Positions 37,972-49,282 of a DNA stretch of 64,000 bases are shown in pieces; positions within the stretch are counted from its first letter, which is position 1; every line of letters begins with the position of its first letter. Made by a program: the position numbers and the translations under genes. The stretch lies in contig NZ_WTVN01000017.1 in NCBI RefSeq assembly GCF_012910905.1, positions 33,596-97,595 of the forward strand, given 5' to 3'. Under the pieces are notes generated by a model, which was not told the origin of the DNA, made no database searches, and was given only the letters and a program-made list of their open reading frames with translations. This DNA comes from Aromatoleum toluvorans. Lineage in GTDB: Bacteria; Pseudomonadota; Gammaproteobacteria; Burkholderiales; Rhodocyclaceae.

Positions 37972-38694
37972 TCAAAAATCGCCCCAGGTCGCCTGCAGGG
38001 CGGCAATCGCCGCGATGCCGGCAGTTTCAGTGCGCAGGACACGCGGCCCGAGGGTGACGCCGCCACAGCCGGCGCTGCGGCACGCGGCGAGCTCCTCGTC
38101 GGACCATCCCCCTTCGGGACCGATCAGAAGCTGCACTGCGCCCGCCGGCCGTTCGGCATCGAGCAGGCGCGTCGTGGCCGTCGGGTCGAGCACGAGACGC
38201 ACGCCGTCGTGCGGGCGCGCGAGGAAATCGCGCAGGCCGGTGATCGGCGCGACGGCCGGCACGCGATTGCGCCCGCTCTGCTCGCAGGCCGACACCGCCA
38301 CCTGCTGCCAGTGCTCGACGCGTTTTGCCGCGCGCTCGCCGGCCAGGCGCAGCACCGAGCGCTCCGCCTGCACCGGCACCAGCGCCGAAACGCCCAGCTC
38401 GACCGCCTTCTGCACGATCCAGTCCATCTTGTCGCCGCTCGCGAGCGCCTGCACCAGCACCAGCGGCAGGGGCGACTCGCGCTCGACGTCGCGGCGTTCC
38501 GCCAGCGTGGCAAAGCATTGCTTGCCGCGCACATGCAGCACCGCCGGCACTTCGCCCCCGCCGCCGTCGAACAGGATCAGCGGATCGCCGTCGCGCAGCC
38601 TGAGCACACGCACGGCATGATGGGCCAGCGCCTCGGGCAGCTGGATCTCGCCGGCACGCGGCAACGGGACGGGGCAAAAGAAGCGCGAAATCAT
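37972..38694 (-). CDS. rsmE: 16S rRNA (uracil-1498-N3)-methyltransferase
   Basis: RsmE methylates U1498 in the decoding region of 16S rRNA. The 240-residue product is a SPOUT enzyme. Its N-terminal PUA-like domain begins MISRFFCPVPL. The C-terminal knot has LLIGPEGGWSDEE near residue 195 and LGPRVLRTETAGIAA near residue 217. A TATAAT box ends eight bases before the ATG, so the transcript may be nearly leaderless. It leads a unit with the PPK2 gene. Confidence 0.95.
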   Translation of the reverse strand: MISRFFCPVPLPRAGEIQLPEALAHHAVRVLRLRDGDPLILFDGGGGEVPAVLHVRGKQCFATLAERRDVERESPLPLVLVQALASGDKMDWIVQKAVELGVSALVPVQAERSVLRLAGERAAKRVEHWQQVAVSACEQSGRNRVPAVAPITGLRDFLARPHDGVRLVLDPTATTRLLDAERPAGAVQLLIGPEGGWSDEELAACRSAGCGGVTLGPRVLRTETAGIAAIAALQATWGDF

Positions 38695-38702
38695 CGTGGT
38701 GT

Positions 38703-38708
38703 ATTATA
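38703..38708 (-). promoter_or_regulatory. -10 box (TATAAT) for rsmE
   Basis: A perfect TATAAT on the minus strand is separated from the rsmE ATG by only eight bases. A standard start site would fall within about two bases of the ATG. The -35 region is poor. Confidence 0.5.
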
Positions 38709-38849
38709 AGGACAGTGCAATCCTGCGAGGCCCTCGTCCGGTCCGGCCATGACTTCCAGCGTTCCCGACAATCCCCCGCCCGGCCTCCCTGCGATCGCCA
38801 GCCCCGCGCGCGAAAGCGTGCGCGCCCCCCTTCCATCCGGGGCCTGCTG

Positions 38850-39659
38850 ATGCCGAACGCCTCGCAACGCCTCGCGCAGGCGCGCGCGCTCGAATCGCTG
38901 GCACGCGACGTCGCACGCGAGGTGATCCTGCCGCGCTATCTCAAGACGGCCCGCAACCGCAAGGCCGACGGCACGCTGTTCACCGAAGCCGACCTCGAAT
39001 CGCAACGTCGCTTTTCCGAAGAGCTGCCGCGGCTTGCGCCCGGCCCCGTGCTCGGCGAGGAGATGAGCGCGGCCGAGCAGGCGCATCTGTGGAGCGACGG
39101 GCGACGCGGGCTGTGGTGCATCGACCCGATCGACGGCACGACGAACTTCGCCAACGGCATTCCCTTCTTCGCCGTCTCGATCGCCTACCTGGTCAATCAC
39201 GAGCCGCGCTTCGGCGTCGTGTATAACCCGGTCACCGACGAGTCCTTCTATGCGGCCCAGGGCGCCGGCGCGTTCCTGAACGGCGTGCCCCTTCCGCTGC
39301 GGTCGGCGGCGGCGCGGCTTCCGGACGCCGTCGCCGGCATCGACTTCAAACGCATCAGCCACCACCTGGGCGACGAGCTCGCCGTGCGGCCGCCGTATTT
39401 CTCGCAACGCAATTTCGGCTCCAGCGCGCTCGAGTGGTGCTTCGTCGCCGCCGGACGCCTCGACGTCTACGTGCATGGCGGGCAGATGCTGTGGGACTAC
39501 GCTGCGGGCAAACTGATCCTGCAAGAGGCCGGCGGAATGGCCATGGCGCTCGACGGCGGCTCGCTGATCGCGGGGCCCTCGATCAAGCGCGGCGTGATCG
39601 CGGCGGCGAGCCCCACGCTGTTCGCCGAGTGGCGCAGCTGGATCAGCGCGCACTCCTGA
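38850..39659 (+). CDS. Inositol monophosphatase family protein
   Basis: The 269-residue product carries the Li-sensitive phosphatase signatures. The metal-binding motif CIDPIDGTTNFANGIPFF is near residues 90-107, GEEM is near residue 70, and the C-terminal WDYAAGKLILQEAGG is near residue 215. Members dephosphorylate inositol phosphate, fructose-1,6-bisphosphate or PAP (3'-phosphoadenosine 5'-phosphate). The neighbouring phosphoribulokinase and carbon genes make a sugar bisphosphate possible. The ATG at 38850 is taken; a longer in-frame ORF upstream is Pro/Arg-rich and unlike the family. Confidence 0.9.
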   Translation: MPNASQRLAQARALESLARDVAREVILPRYLKTARNRKADGTLFTEADLESQRRFSEELPRLAPGPVLGEEMSAAEQAHLWSDGRRGLWCIDPIDGTTNFANGIPFFAVSIAYLVNHEPRFGVVYNPVTDESFYAAQGAGAFLNGVPLPLRSAAARLPDAVAGIDFKRISHHLGDELAVRPPYFSQRNFGSSALEWCFVAAGRLDVYVHGGQMLWDYAAGKLILQEAGGMAMALDGGSLIAGPSIKRGVIAAASPTLFAEWRSWISAHS

Positions 39660-39697
39660 GCCACCTGCCCCCTTTCGTCCCCGCAACGGCACACACC

Positions 39698-40573
39698 ATG
39701 TCGACCAAACATCCCATCATCGCCGTCACCGGCTCCTCGGGCGCCGGCACCACGACGGTCAAGGACACCTTCGAGGCGATCTTCCATCGCGAGAACGTGA
39801 ATGCGGCGATCGTCGAAGGCGACAGTTTCCACCGCTACACGCGCGACGAGATGACGAAGCTGATCGAGGTCGCCGAACGTGCGGGGCGGCGCGGCATCAG
39901 CCATTTCGGCCCCGAGGCGAACCTCGTGGAGGAACTGGAAGCCCTGTTCCGCGCCTATGGCAAGTCGGCGACCGGGCGGCACCGCAGCTACATCCACGAC
40001 GCCGAACGCGCGGCGCGCACCGGCCTGCCGATGGGCAGCTTTTCGGAGTGGGAAGACCTGCCCGTGGGCACCGACTGCCTGTTCTACGAGGGGCTGCACG
40101 GCGCGCTAGTGACGGACAAGGTCGATGTCGCACGCCATGTCGACCTGCTGATCGGCGTCGCGCCGACGATCAACCTCGAGTGGATCCAGAAGCTGCACCG
40201 CGACACGCGCGTGCGCGGCTACTCGAAGGAGGCGGTGCAGGACACGATCCTGCGGCGCATGTACGACTACGTCCATTACATCGTCCCACAGTTCTCGCGC
40301 ACGCACATCAACTTCCAGCGCGTGCCGGTCGTCGACACCTCCAACCCCTTCATCGCGCGCGAAGTGCCGTCGCTCGACGAGTCGATGGTCGTGATCCGCT
40401 TCAAGGACCCGCGCGGCGTCGATTTCCCCTACCTGCTGCGCATGATCCACGACGCCTTCATGTCGCGCGCCAACAGCATCGTGATCCCCGGCGGCAAGCT
40501 CGACCTCGCGATGCAGCTCATCCTCACGCCGCTGATCTGGAAGCTGATGCAGCGCCGGCGCGAGACCAACTGA
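39698..40573 (+). CDS. prkB: Phosphoribulokinase
   Basis: Phosphoribulokinase makes ribulose-1,5-bisphosphate from ribulose-5-phosphate. The 291-residue product is the short proteobacterial type: P-loop TGSSGAGTTT near residues 11-20, the substrate segment EGDSFHRYTRDEM near residues 40-52, LFYEGLHGAL near residue 128, and YVHYIVPQFSRTHINFQRVP near residue 190. E. coli PrkB (289 residues) is also this length, so the form occurs with and without RuBisCO. It follows the inositol monophosphatase gene by 38 bases and precedes tkt. No RuBisCO gene is in the window. Confidence 0.95.
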   Translation: MSTKHPIIAVTGSSGAGTTTVKDTFEAIFHRENVNAAIVEGDSFHRYTRDEMTKLIEVAERAGRRGISHFGPEANLVEELEALFRAYGKSATGRHRSYIHDAERAARTGLPMGSFSEWEDLPVGTDCLFYEGLHGALVTDKVDVARHVDLLIGVAPTINLEWIQKLHRDTRVRGYSKEAVQDTILRRMYDYVHYIVPQFSRTHINFQRVPVVDTSNPFIAREVPSLDESMVVIRFKDPRGVDFPYLLRMIHDAFMSRANSIVIPGGKLDLAMQLILTPLIWKLMQRRRETN

Positions 40574-40719
40574 GGGCGGCCGGGACCGCAGCCCGCCTGC
40601 ATTTGGCCTGAGCCAGCAGGCACTTGGCGCTTTTTGCAGCGCACCAAGCGCTACCCAAGCCCCCCGCTTTTCGGCGATAATCCGGCCTTTTCCAAGCCGG
40701 CCCCAGGCCCGAGAGATCC

Positions 40720-42753
40720 ATGCAGGCAGCCCGCAACGAGAACCCGCGCAACGTGCGGCCCCCGGTCTTCAACCCCGTCACCGGCGCGATCCGCGCGCTG
40801 GCGATGGACGCCGTCCAGCAGGCCAATTCCGGCCACCCGGGCGCGCCGCTGGGCATGGCCGAGATTGCCGAAGTGCTGTGGCGCCGCTACCTGCGCCACA
40901 ACCCGGCGAATCCGCAGTGGGCCGACCGCGACCGCTTCGTGCTGTCGAACGGCCACGGCTCGATGCTGATCTACGCGCTGCTGCACCTCACCGGCTATGA
41001 CCTGCCGATCGAGGAGCTCAAGCGCTTCCGCCAGCTGCACAGCAAGACCCCGGGCCACCCCGAATACGGCTACACCCCGGGCGTCGAGACGACCACCGGC
41101 CCCCTCGGCCAGGGCATCAGCAACGCGGTCGGCATGGCGCTGGCCGAGAAGATGCTCGCCGCCGAGTTCAACCGCCCCGGCCACGCGATCGTCGACCACC
41201 ACACCTATGTGTTCCTTGGCGACGGCTGCCTGATGGAAGGCATCTCGCACGAAGTCTGCTCGCTCGCCGGCACGCTCGGCCTGGGCAAGCTGATCGCCTT
41301 CTACGACGACAACAACATCTCGATCGACGGCCACGTCGACGGCTGGTTCACCGATAACACGCCGAAGCGCTTCGAAGCCTACGGCTGGCAGGTGATCCCC
41401 AACGTGCAGGGCCACGATGCGGCCGAAATCGACGCCGCGATCCGCGCCGCCCAGGCCAACACGACGCAGCCGACGCTGATCTGCTGCAAGACCGTGATCG
41501 GCGCCGGCGCCCCGAACAAGCAGGGCTCGCATGACGTTCACGGCGCGCCGCTCGGCGCCGCCGAGATCGCCGCGACGCGCGAGCACATCGGCTGGACCCA
41601 CGCGCCGTTCGAGATCCCCGCCGACATCTACGCCGAGTGGAATGCGCGCGAAAAGGGCGCAGCGCTCGAAGCCGGCTGGGACGAGCGTTTCGCTGCCTAC
41701 GCCAAGGCTCACCCGGAACTCGCCGCCGAGTTCAGCCGCCGCGTCAAGGGCGAGCTACCGGCCGACTGGTCTGCCCACGTCGATGCGGTGATCGCGAAGA
41801 TCGTCGACAAGGCCGAAACCATCGCCACCCGCAAGGCGAGCCAGAACAGCATCGAAGCGTTCGCGCCGAAACTCCCCGAACTCGTCGGCGGCTCGGCCGA
41901 CCTCGCGGGCTCCAACCTCACGCTGTGGTCGGGAGCGAAGGGCGTGTCGAAGGAAACCGGCGGCAACTACATCTACTACGGCGTGCGCGAGTTCGGCATG
42001 GCCGCGATCGCCAACGGCATCAGCCTGCACGGCGGCCTGATCCCCTACACCGCCACCTTCCTGATGTTCAGCGAGTACGCGCGCAACGCGCTGCGCATGG
42101 CGGCGCTGATGAAGGTGCGCCAGCTCTTCGTGTTCACGCACGACTCGATCGGCCTCGGCGAAGACGGTCCGACGCACCAGCCGGTCGAGCAGACCGCGAC
42201 GCTGCGCCTGATCCCGAACATGGACGTGTGGCGTCCGTGCGACACGACCGAATCCGCGGTCGCGTGGGCGCACGCGATCGAGCGCAAGGACGGCCCGTCC
42301 TGCCTGCTGTTCTCGCGCCAGAACCTGCCCTTCCAGGCCCGCAGCGCCGACCAGATCGCGGCGATCCGCCGCGGCGGCTACGTGCTGTCGGAAGCCACCG
42401 GCGGCAAGCCGCAGGCCGTGATCATCGCCACCGGCTCCGAAGTCGCGCTGGCGATGGCGGCGCAGAAGACGCTGGCGGAAGCCGGCATCGCCGTGCGCGT
42501 CGTGTCGATGCCTTCGACCAACGCGTTCGACCGCCAGGATCGCGCCTACCAGGCTGCCGTGCTGCCCGTCGGCGTGCCGCGCGTCGCGGTCGAAGCGGGC
42601 GTCACCGACGGCTGGCGCAAGTACGTCGGCCTCGAGGGCGCCGTGGTCGGCCTCGACCGCTTCGGCGAATCGGCCCCCGCCGGCGAGCTCTTCAAGTTCT
42701 TCGGCATTACCGCGGACGCCGTGACGGCGGCCGTGAAAGAAATCGTGAACTGA
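40720..42753 (+). CDS. tkt: Transketolase
   Basis: Transketolase moves two-carbon ketol units between sugar phosphates with thiamine diphosphate. The 677-residue product has the usual three domains. The N-terminal domain holds the TPP motif [12 protein letters not shown] (near residues 167-178) ending in the asparagines of [10 protein letters not shown]. The middle domain holds the [15 protein letters not shown] region. The C-terminal domain follows [14 protein letters not shown]. It opens the tkt-gap-pgk-pyk-fba set that serves both the pentose phosphate and Calvin pathways. Confidence 0.98.
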   Translation: MQAARNENPRNVRPPVFNPVTGAIRALAMDAVQQANSGHPGAPLGMAEIAEVLWRRYLRHNPANPQWADRDRFVLSNGHGSMLIYALLHLTGYDLPIEELKRFRQLHSKTPGHPEYGYTPGVETTTGPLGQGISNAVGMALAEKMLAAEFNRPGHAIVDHHTYVFLGDGCLMEGISHEVCSLAGTLGLGKLIAFYDDNNISIDGHVDGWFTDNTPKRFEAYGWQVIPNVQGHDAAEIDAAIRAAQANTTQPTLICCKTVIGAGAPNKQGSHDVHGAPLGAAEIAATREHIGWTHAPFEIPADIYAEWNAREKGAALEAGWDERFAAYAKAHPELAAEFSRRVKGELPADWSAHVDAVIAKIVDKAETIATRKASQNSIEAFAPKLPELVGGSADLAGSNLTLWSGAKGVSKETGGNYIYYGVREFGMAAIANGISLHGGLIPYTATFLMFSEYARNALRMAALMKVRQLFVFTHDSIGLGEDGPTHQPVEQTATLRLIPNMDVWRPCDTTESAVAWAHAIERKDGPSCLLFSRQNLPFQARSADQIAAIRRGGYVLSEATGGKPQAVIIATGSEVALAMAAQKTLAEAGIAVRVVSMPSTNAFDRQDRAYQAAVLPVGVPRVAVEAGVTDGWRKYVGLEGAVVGLDRFGESAPAGELFKFFGITADAVTAAVKEIVN

Positions 42754-42858
42754 CGCGTCGGCGCCCGAGGCTCCCGGCGCGGCCCGCGCCGGTATGCCGG
42801 CGCCGGCAGTCCCAAGTTGTGATGTGATTTTCGTTTCAACGCTCCGGGAGATCCCTCG

Positions 42859-43875
<1,017 letters not shown>

Positions 43876-43898
43876 TACGTCCGCCCCATCGCAATCCG

Positions 43899-43923
43899 AC
43901 GCCCTGCCCTGCGGGGCGTTTTT
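43899..43923 (+). terminator. Intrinsic terminator or attenuator between gap and pgk
   Basis: ACGCCC (43899-43904) and GGGCGT (43914-43919) form a 6-bp stem followed by five T. It sits 24 bases after the gap stop and 18 before the pgk ATG. It may set the relative levels of the two genes rather than stop all transcription. Confidence 0.6.
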
Positions 43924-43940
43924 CCATCGGAAACGAAACC

Positions 43941-45125
43941 ATGCAAGTCAAGAAACTCGCCGACCTCGCCGTCGCCGGCAAGCGCGTCTTCATCCGCGCC
44001 GACCTCAACGTGCCGCAGGATGAGGCCGGCAACATCGTCGAAGACACCCGCATCCGCGCGTCGCTGCCGTCGATCAGGTACTGCCTCGACAACGGCGCCG
44101 CGGTGATGGTCACCTCGCACCTCGGCCGCCCGACCGAAGGCGAATGCCGCGCCGAAGACACGCTCGCGCCGATCGCCGTGCGCCTGGGCGAGCTCCTGAG
44201 CAAACCGGTGCGCCTGATCCGCGACTGGGTCGACGGCGGCTTCGAAGTGAAGCCGGGCGAAGTTGTGCTGCTCGAGAACTGCCGCTGCAACAAGGGCGAG
44301 AAGAAGGATAACGAGGAGCTCGCGAAGAAGATGGCCGCGCTGTGCGACATCTACGTGAACGATGCCTTCGGCACCGCGCATCGCGCCGAAGCCACGACCC
44401 ACGGCATCGCGCGCTTCGCGCCGGTCGCCTGTGCCGGCATGCTGATGGGCGCCGAGATCGACGCGCTCACCAAGGCCACCGAGACGCCCGCCCGTCCGCT
44501 CGTCGCGATCGTCGGCGGCGCCAAGGTGTCGAGCAAGCTCACCATCCTCAAGTCGCTCGCCGACAAGGTCGACCAGCTGATCGTCGGCGGCGGCATCGCC
44601 AACACCTTCCTGCTCGCCTCGGGCAAGCGCATCGGCGACTCGCTCGCCGAGCCGGAGCTGGTCAAGGAAGCCCAGACGATCATGGACATGATGAAGGCGC
44701 GCGGCGCCGAAGTGCCGCTGCCGGTAGACGTCGTCGTCGCCGACGAAGTGTCGGCGCTCGCGCGCGCGAACCGCATCCCGGTCGATGAAGTTGGTCCGCA
44801 CGACCGCATCCTCGACGTCGGCCCGAAGACCTCGGCCCAGCTGGCCCAGATCATCGCCCACGCCGGCACCATCGTGTGGAACGGCCCGGTCGGCGTGTTC
44901 GAGCACAACCAGTTCGCCGGCGGCACGAAGATGATGGCCTCGGCGATCGCCCACTCCGACGCCTTCTGCATCGCCGGCGGCGGCGACACGCTCGCGGCGA
45001 TCGCGAAGTTCCACATCGCCCAGGACATCGGCTACATCTCGACCGGCGGCGGCGCCTTCCTCGAATTCCTCGAAGGCAAGACCCTGCCGGCGATCGCCGC
45101 GCTGGAAGGACGCTTCACCGACTGA
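43941..45125 (+). CDS. pgk: Phosphoglycerate kinase
   Basis: Pgk transfers phosphate between 1,3-bisphosphoglycerate and ADP. The 394-residue product begins [20 protein letters not shown]. It has the substrate site RADLNVPQ near residue 23, VTSHLGRP near residue 56, and the nucleotide site GGGDTLAAI near residue 350. Its order after gap is the usual one. It ends at a perfect 34-base palindrome facing a minus-strand gene. Confidence 0.98.
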   Translation: MQVKKLADLAVAGKRVFIRADLNVPQDEAGNIVEDTRIRASLPSIRYCLDNGAAVMVTSHLGRPTEGECRAEDTLAPIAVRLGELLSKPVRLIRDWVDGGFEVKPGEVVLLENCRCNKGEKKDNEELAKKMAALCDIYVNDAFGTAHRAEATTHGIARFAPVACAGMLMGAEIDALTKATETPARPLVAIVGGAKVSSKLTILKSLADKVDQLIVGGGIANTFLLASGKRIGDSLAEPELVKEAQTIMDMMKARGAEVPLPVDVVVADEVSALARANRIPVDEVGPHDRILDVGPKTSAQLAQIIAHAGTIVWNGPVGVFEHNQFAGGTKMMASAIAHSDAFCIAGGGDTLAAIAKFHIAQDIGYISTGGGAFLEFLEGKTLPAIAALEGRFTD

Positions 45126-45170
45126 AGCCACGCGCGGCGCCCGCCCGGCCCGGTTCACCCGGGCCGGCAA

Positions 45171-45204
45171 ATGACAACGGCCACCCGCGGGTGGCCGTTG
45201 TCAT
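45171..45204. terminator. Perfect 34-base palindrome at the pgk convergent junction
   Basis: ATGACAACGGCCACCCG (45171-45187) is followed directly by its reverse complement (45188-45204). It lies between the pgk stop and the convergent small-gene stop at 45226. No T tract is present. A second GC hairpin (GGCCCGG / CCGGGCC) lies just before it. Confidence 0.6.
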
Positions 45205-45225
45205 GTCTGAATCGCGCCCCGGCAC

Positions 45226-45474
45226 TCAGCCGCAGCTGCAGCTCCCGCAGCCGCCGCACTTCTGCTTGCGCGTCACGAGATAGGCCTCGATCTGGTCGCG
45301 GTCGAACTCGAAGTCGTCGCTGCTCTCGTAGCCGATTCCCGGCAGGAACGTCTCGCCGTCGATCACGATGGTCAGCGCGTGCAGGTTGCTCGCGGGATCG
45401 TGCGCGACCGAAAGGTCGTAGCGGCCGCCGCGTGGCAGGGTGTCGAGCAGGGAGCGGGTAACGTCGTCGATCAT
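45226..45474 (-). CDS. Small protein with Cys-rich tail, unknown function (82 residues)
   Basis: The 82-residue product has no signal peptide or membrane span. Its body (LHALTIVIDGETFLPGIGYE, then DDFEFDRDQIEAYLVTRK) could be a small alpha/beta fold. The C-terminus is KCGGCGSCSCG, four cysteines in ten residues, which suggests metal or Fe-S binding. The ATG at 45474 follows AAGGA at about ten bases. I do not recognise the family. It lies downstream of the Cache-domain gene on the same strand, inside the central carbon cluster. Confidence 0.7.
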   Translation of the reverse strand: MIDDVTRSLLDTLPRGGRYDLSVAHDPASNLHALTIVIDGETFLPGIGYESSDDFEFDRDQIEAYLVTRKQKCGGCGSCSCG

Positions 45475-45587
45475 CGGCACTTCATCCTTCGGGGAATAAA
45501 TCGTTTGTCGGACGGCAGGGCGTCCGTCGGCGGTGCATTCTCGCGGATCGGCCCCGGGCGGATCTTGTCGGAGGTCAACCGGATGCG

Positions 45588-46463
45588 TCAGCGGGTGTAA
45601 TAGCCGACACCGACCAGCATGCCGTCCACGCGCCGGATGAAGGAATGCTTGGTCTCCAGCTTGTCGGTGACCGGGTTGCGCCAGGCGTAGTCGAGTTCGC
45701 CCTCGCCCTTGCGGCCGACGATGTTCACCATGTCGGTGACGATCGCCTTGCCCTTGGGATCCCGCACTGCGCGGCCGTCGCTGCCGACCAGCTTGGGCAT
45801 CGCGCCGTGCGCGAGGAAACGCTGCGACTCGAGGTCGATCGCGAACACGTAGAGGTCGTCCTGCACGAAACCGCCGTCGAGCGCGTTGAAGGATGCGAGC
45901 GCGGCCTGCGCCCCCTTCTCCTTTACCGCCGCAACGGCGCGCCCCAGCAGATCCTTCGCCTGCGCCGGCGTGGCGCGTGGCACGTAGTAACCGACCGCGA
46001 TGATGCGTTCGCCCACCTTGCGGAACAAGGTGACCTTCAGCTCCTCGCGGTTGTCGACACGATTCAGCCAGCGATACTCCACCCGTCCCTCGCCGGCCTT
46101 CGCCGCGGTGTCGAGCATTTCGCGGAAGAAGGGTTTGCCGGCCGCATCCTGCATGGTGGCGACATTGCGCCCGACCAGGGCCACCGAGGATCCGCCGCTC
46201 GCGAGCATGGTGCCATCCGTGGCGAGCGCGTACACGTAGAGCTCGCGATCCCGGAACCGCGGCGCACGGTTGAATTCGTCGAACGCCGCATCGCCGACCT
46301 TGCGGAAGCGCTCCACCGCCTTGTCGAGGAGCTGCACGCTGCGATTCTCGTCGGCACGCAGCACCAGCCCTCCGAGCGGGTTCGCGGGAGCCGGATCGGC
46401 CGCAAAAACCGGCTGCGTCAACATGACGAGCGTGCACAACGAAGCGACAGAGGCGAGTTTCAT
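45588..46463 (-). CDS. Periplasmic Cache-domain protein
   Basis: The 291-residue product has a signal peptide (residues 1-21, ending VFA) and two tandem Cache-like sensor modules. The first is at about 45-160 and the second at about 170-291. Each has a YVYALATDGTMLASG / YVFAIDLESQRFLAHG core and a motif of the type GRKGEGELDYAWRNPVTDK. There is no output domain, so it is a free ligand-binding protein of the single-Cache type often linked to carboxylate sensing. The ATG at 46463 is chosen because it opens the signal peptide. It is divergent from pyk. Confidence 0.85.
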   Translation of the reverse strand: MKLASVASLCTLVMLTQPVFAADPAPANPLGGLVLRADENRSVQLLDKAVERFRKVGDAAFDEFNRAPRFRDRELYVYALATDGTMLASGGSSVALVGRNVATMQDAAGKPFFREMLDTAAKAGEGRVEYRWLNRVDNREELKVTLFRKVGERIIAVGYYVPRATPAQAKDLLGRAVAAVKEKGAQAALASFNALDGGFVQDDLYVFAIDLESQRFLAHGAMPKLVGSDGRAVRDPKGKAIVTDMVNIVGRKGEGELDYAWRNPVTDKLETKHSFIRRVDGMLVGVGYYTR

Positions 46464-46657
46464 GGCGTTCGCGAGTCCATGGGTTGAATTGATGAAGACA
46501 AAATTATAGGAAGCTTCAGCTTCTGTCGAGAGCCCGGCGCACCCGCCGGCAATCGCGGCCTCCGCCGGGGCGTCACCGCAACGCCGCCACAGGCGCGAAG
46601 CCCGGCCGCACGCGGGTAGAATCATGTTTCTCGGATGCATATCGACACGGAGACAAC

Positions 46658-48106
46658 ATGCCGCGCCACACCAAGATCGTCGCCACCCTGGGCCCCGCCT
46701 CGACCGATCCGCAAGTCCTGGAACGCATGGTGCACGCGGGGATCGACGTCGTGCGCATGAACTTCTCGCACGGCAAGGCAGAGGATCACGTCGCCCGCGC
46801 GGCGGCGATCCGCGAGGCCGCGGCGCGCGCCGGCCGGTCGGTGGGCATCCTCGCGGACCTGCAGGGACCCAAGATCCGTGTCGGGAAGTTCGACGGCGAC
46901 CGGGTCCATCTGCACAAGGATGCGGAATTCATCCTCGATTCGCGCTGCGAACTCGGCAACGCGACGCGCGTGGGCCTCGATTACAAAAACCTGCCGAAGG
47001 ACGTCAGGCCGGGCGACGTCCTGCTGCTGGACGACGGCCGCCTGAAGCTCGTCGTCAATCGTGTGGCCGGTCCCGAGATCCACACCACCGTGCGGGTGGG
47101 CGGCGAACTGTCGAACAACAAGGGCATCAACCGCCAGGGCGGTGGCCTGACCGCGCCCGCGCTGACCGCCAAGGACATGGACGACATCAAGACCGCCGCC
47201 CTCATCGGCGTCGACTTCGTCGCCGTCTCCTTTCCCAAGAGCGCGGCCGACATGTACATGGCGCGGCAGCTCCTGCGCGCCGCCGGCAGCGAGGCCTTGC
47301 TGATCGCGAAGATCGAGCGCACCGAAGCGGTCGCCAACCTCGACGAGATCCTCGACGCCTCCGACGGCATCATGGTCGCCCGCGGCGATCTCGCGGTCGA
47401 GGTCGGCGACGCGGCGGTCCCGGCGCTGCAGAAGAAGATGATCCGCGCCGCGCGCGACCGCAACAAGCTCACGATCACCGCGACGCAGATGATGGAATCG
47501 ATGATCGGCAGCCCGGTGCCGACCCGCGCCGAGGTGTCCGACGTCGCGAATGCCGTGCTCGACGGCACCGACGCGGTGATGCTGTCGGCCGAGACCGCGT
47601 CGGGCAAGTACCCGGTGGAGGTCGTCGAGGCGATGAGCCGCGTGTGCCTCGAGGCCGAGAAGTCCGCGGAGGTCACGCTCGACCGCGAGGTGCTCGACCG
47701 CGTGTTCACGCGCATCGACCAGTCGATCGCGATGGCCGCGATCTGGACCGCGTGGCACCTGAAGGTGAAGGCGATCGCGTCCCTTACCCAGACCGGCTCG
47801 ACTGCGTTGTGGATGAGCCGCCTCAACAGCGGCGTGCCGATCTACGCGCTGACGCCGGAAGCGGAATCCCGCAACCAGATGACGCTGTACCGCGAAGTGT
47901 TTCCGCTGCTGATGTCGCAGACGCACCAGGACCGCGACCTGCTGCTGTGGGAAGCGGAGCAGATCCTGCTGGATCAGGGCGTCGTCGAGCGCGGCGATCT
48001 CATCGTGCTGACGATCGGCGAGCCGATCGGCGCCGCGGGCGGGACGAACACGCTCAAGATCGTGCGCGTGGGCGAACACCCGGCGCCGCACCTGACCGAA
48101 CAATAA
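46658..48106 (+). CDS. pyk: Pyruvate kinase
   Basis: Pyk converts phosphoenolpyruvate and ADP to pyruvate and ATP. The 482-residue product has the start HTKIVATLGPAS, the substrate site VVRMNFSHG near residue 30, ADLQGPKIRVG near residue 66, and the metal/lysine site LIAKIERTEAVANLDEIL near residue 215. MVARGDLAVEVG and ATQMMESMI follow. All are intact. The first residues (MPRHTKIVAT) are typical. A B12 riboswitch and bluB come next, so pyk is probably not co-transcribed with fba. Confidence 0.98.
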   Translation: MPRHTKIVATLGPASTDPQVLERMVHAGIDVVRMNFSHGKAEDHVARAAAIREAAARAGRSVGILADLQGPKIRVGKFDGDRVHLHKDAEFILDSRCELGNATRVGLDYKNLPKDVRPGDVLLLDDGRLKLVVNRVAGPEIHTTVRVGGELSNNKGINRQGGGLTAPALTAKDMDDIKTAALIGVDFVAVSFPKSAADMYMARQLLRAAGSEALLIAKIERTEAVANLDEILDASDGIMVARGDLAVEVGDAAVPALQKKMIRAARDRNKLTITATQMMESMIGSPVPTRAEVSDVANAVLDGTDAVMLSAETASGKYPVEVVEAMSRVCLEAEKSAEVTLDREVLDRVFTRIDQSIAMAAIWTAWHLKVKAIASLTQTGSTALWMSRLNSGVPIYALTPEAESRNQMTLYREVFPLLMSQTHQDRDLLLWEAEQILLDQGVVERGDLIVLTIGEPIGAAGGTNTLKIVRVGEHPAPHLTEQ

Positions 48107-48158
48107 GTCGGCAGGCACGCGCGGCCGGCACTCTGCTAGACTCACGCGCTCTACACCA

Positions 48159-49149
<991 letters not shown>

Positions 49150-49216
49150 GCCTGCGGCACGGGTCGGGATTTTCATGCTGTTTCCCTTGCCCGACCCATC
49201 GCCGTCCAACAAACGC

Positions 49217-49222
49217 TAAAAT
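49217..49222 (+). promoter_or_regulatory. -10 box (TAAAAT) for fba
   Basis: TAAAAT lies 60 bases before the fba ATG. A small hairpin (GCACGG-TTT-CCGTGC) follows in the leader. The gap before it holds an 8-bp GGGTCGGG / CCCGACCC stem that may end the bluB transcript. Confidence 0.35.
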
Positions 49223-49282
49223 GCGGGCCAATTCGCAACCCGGCACGGTTTCCGTGCCTGCAACTCATACCGGAGAAGCACG

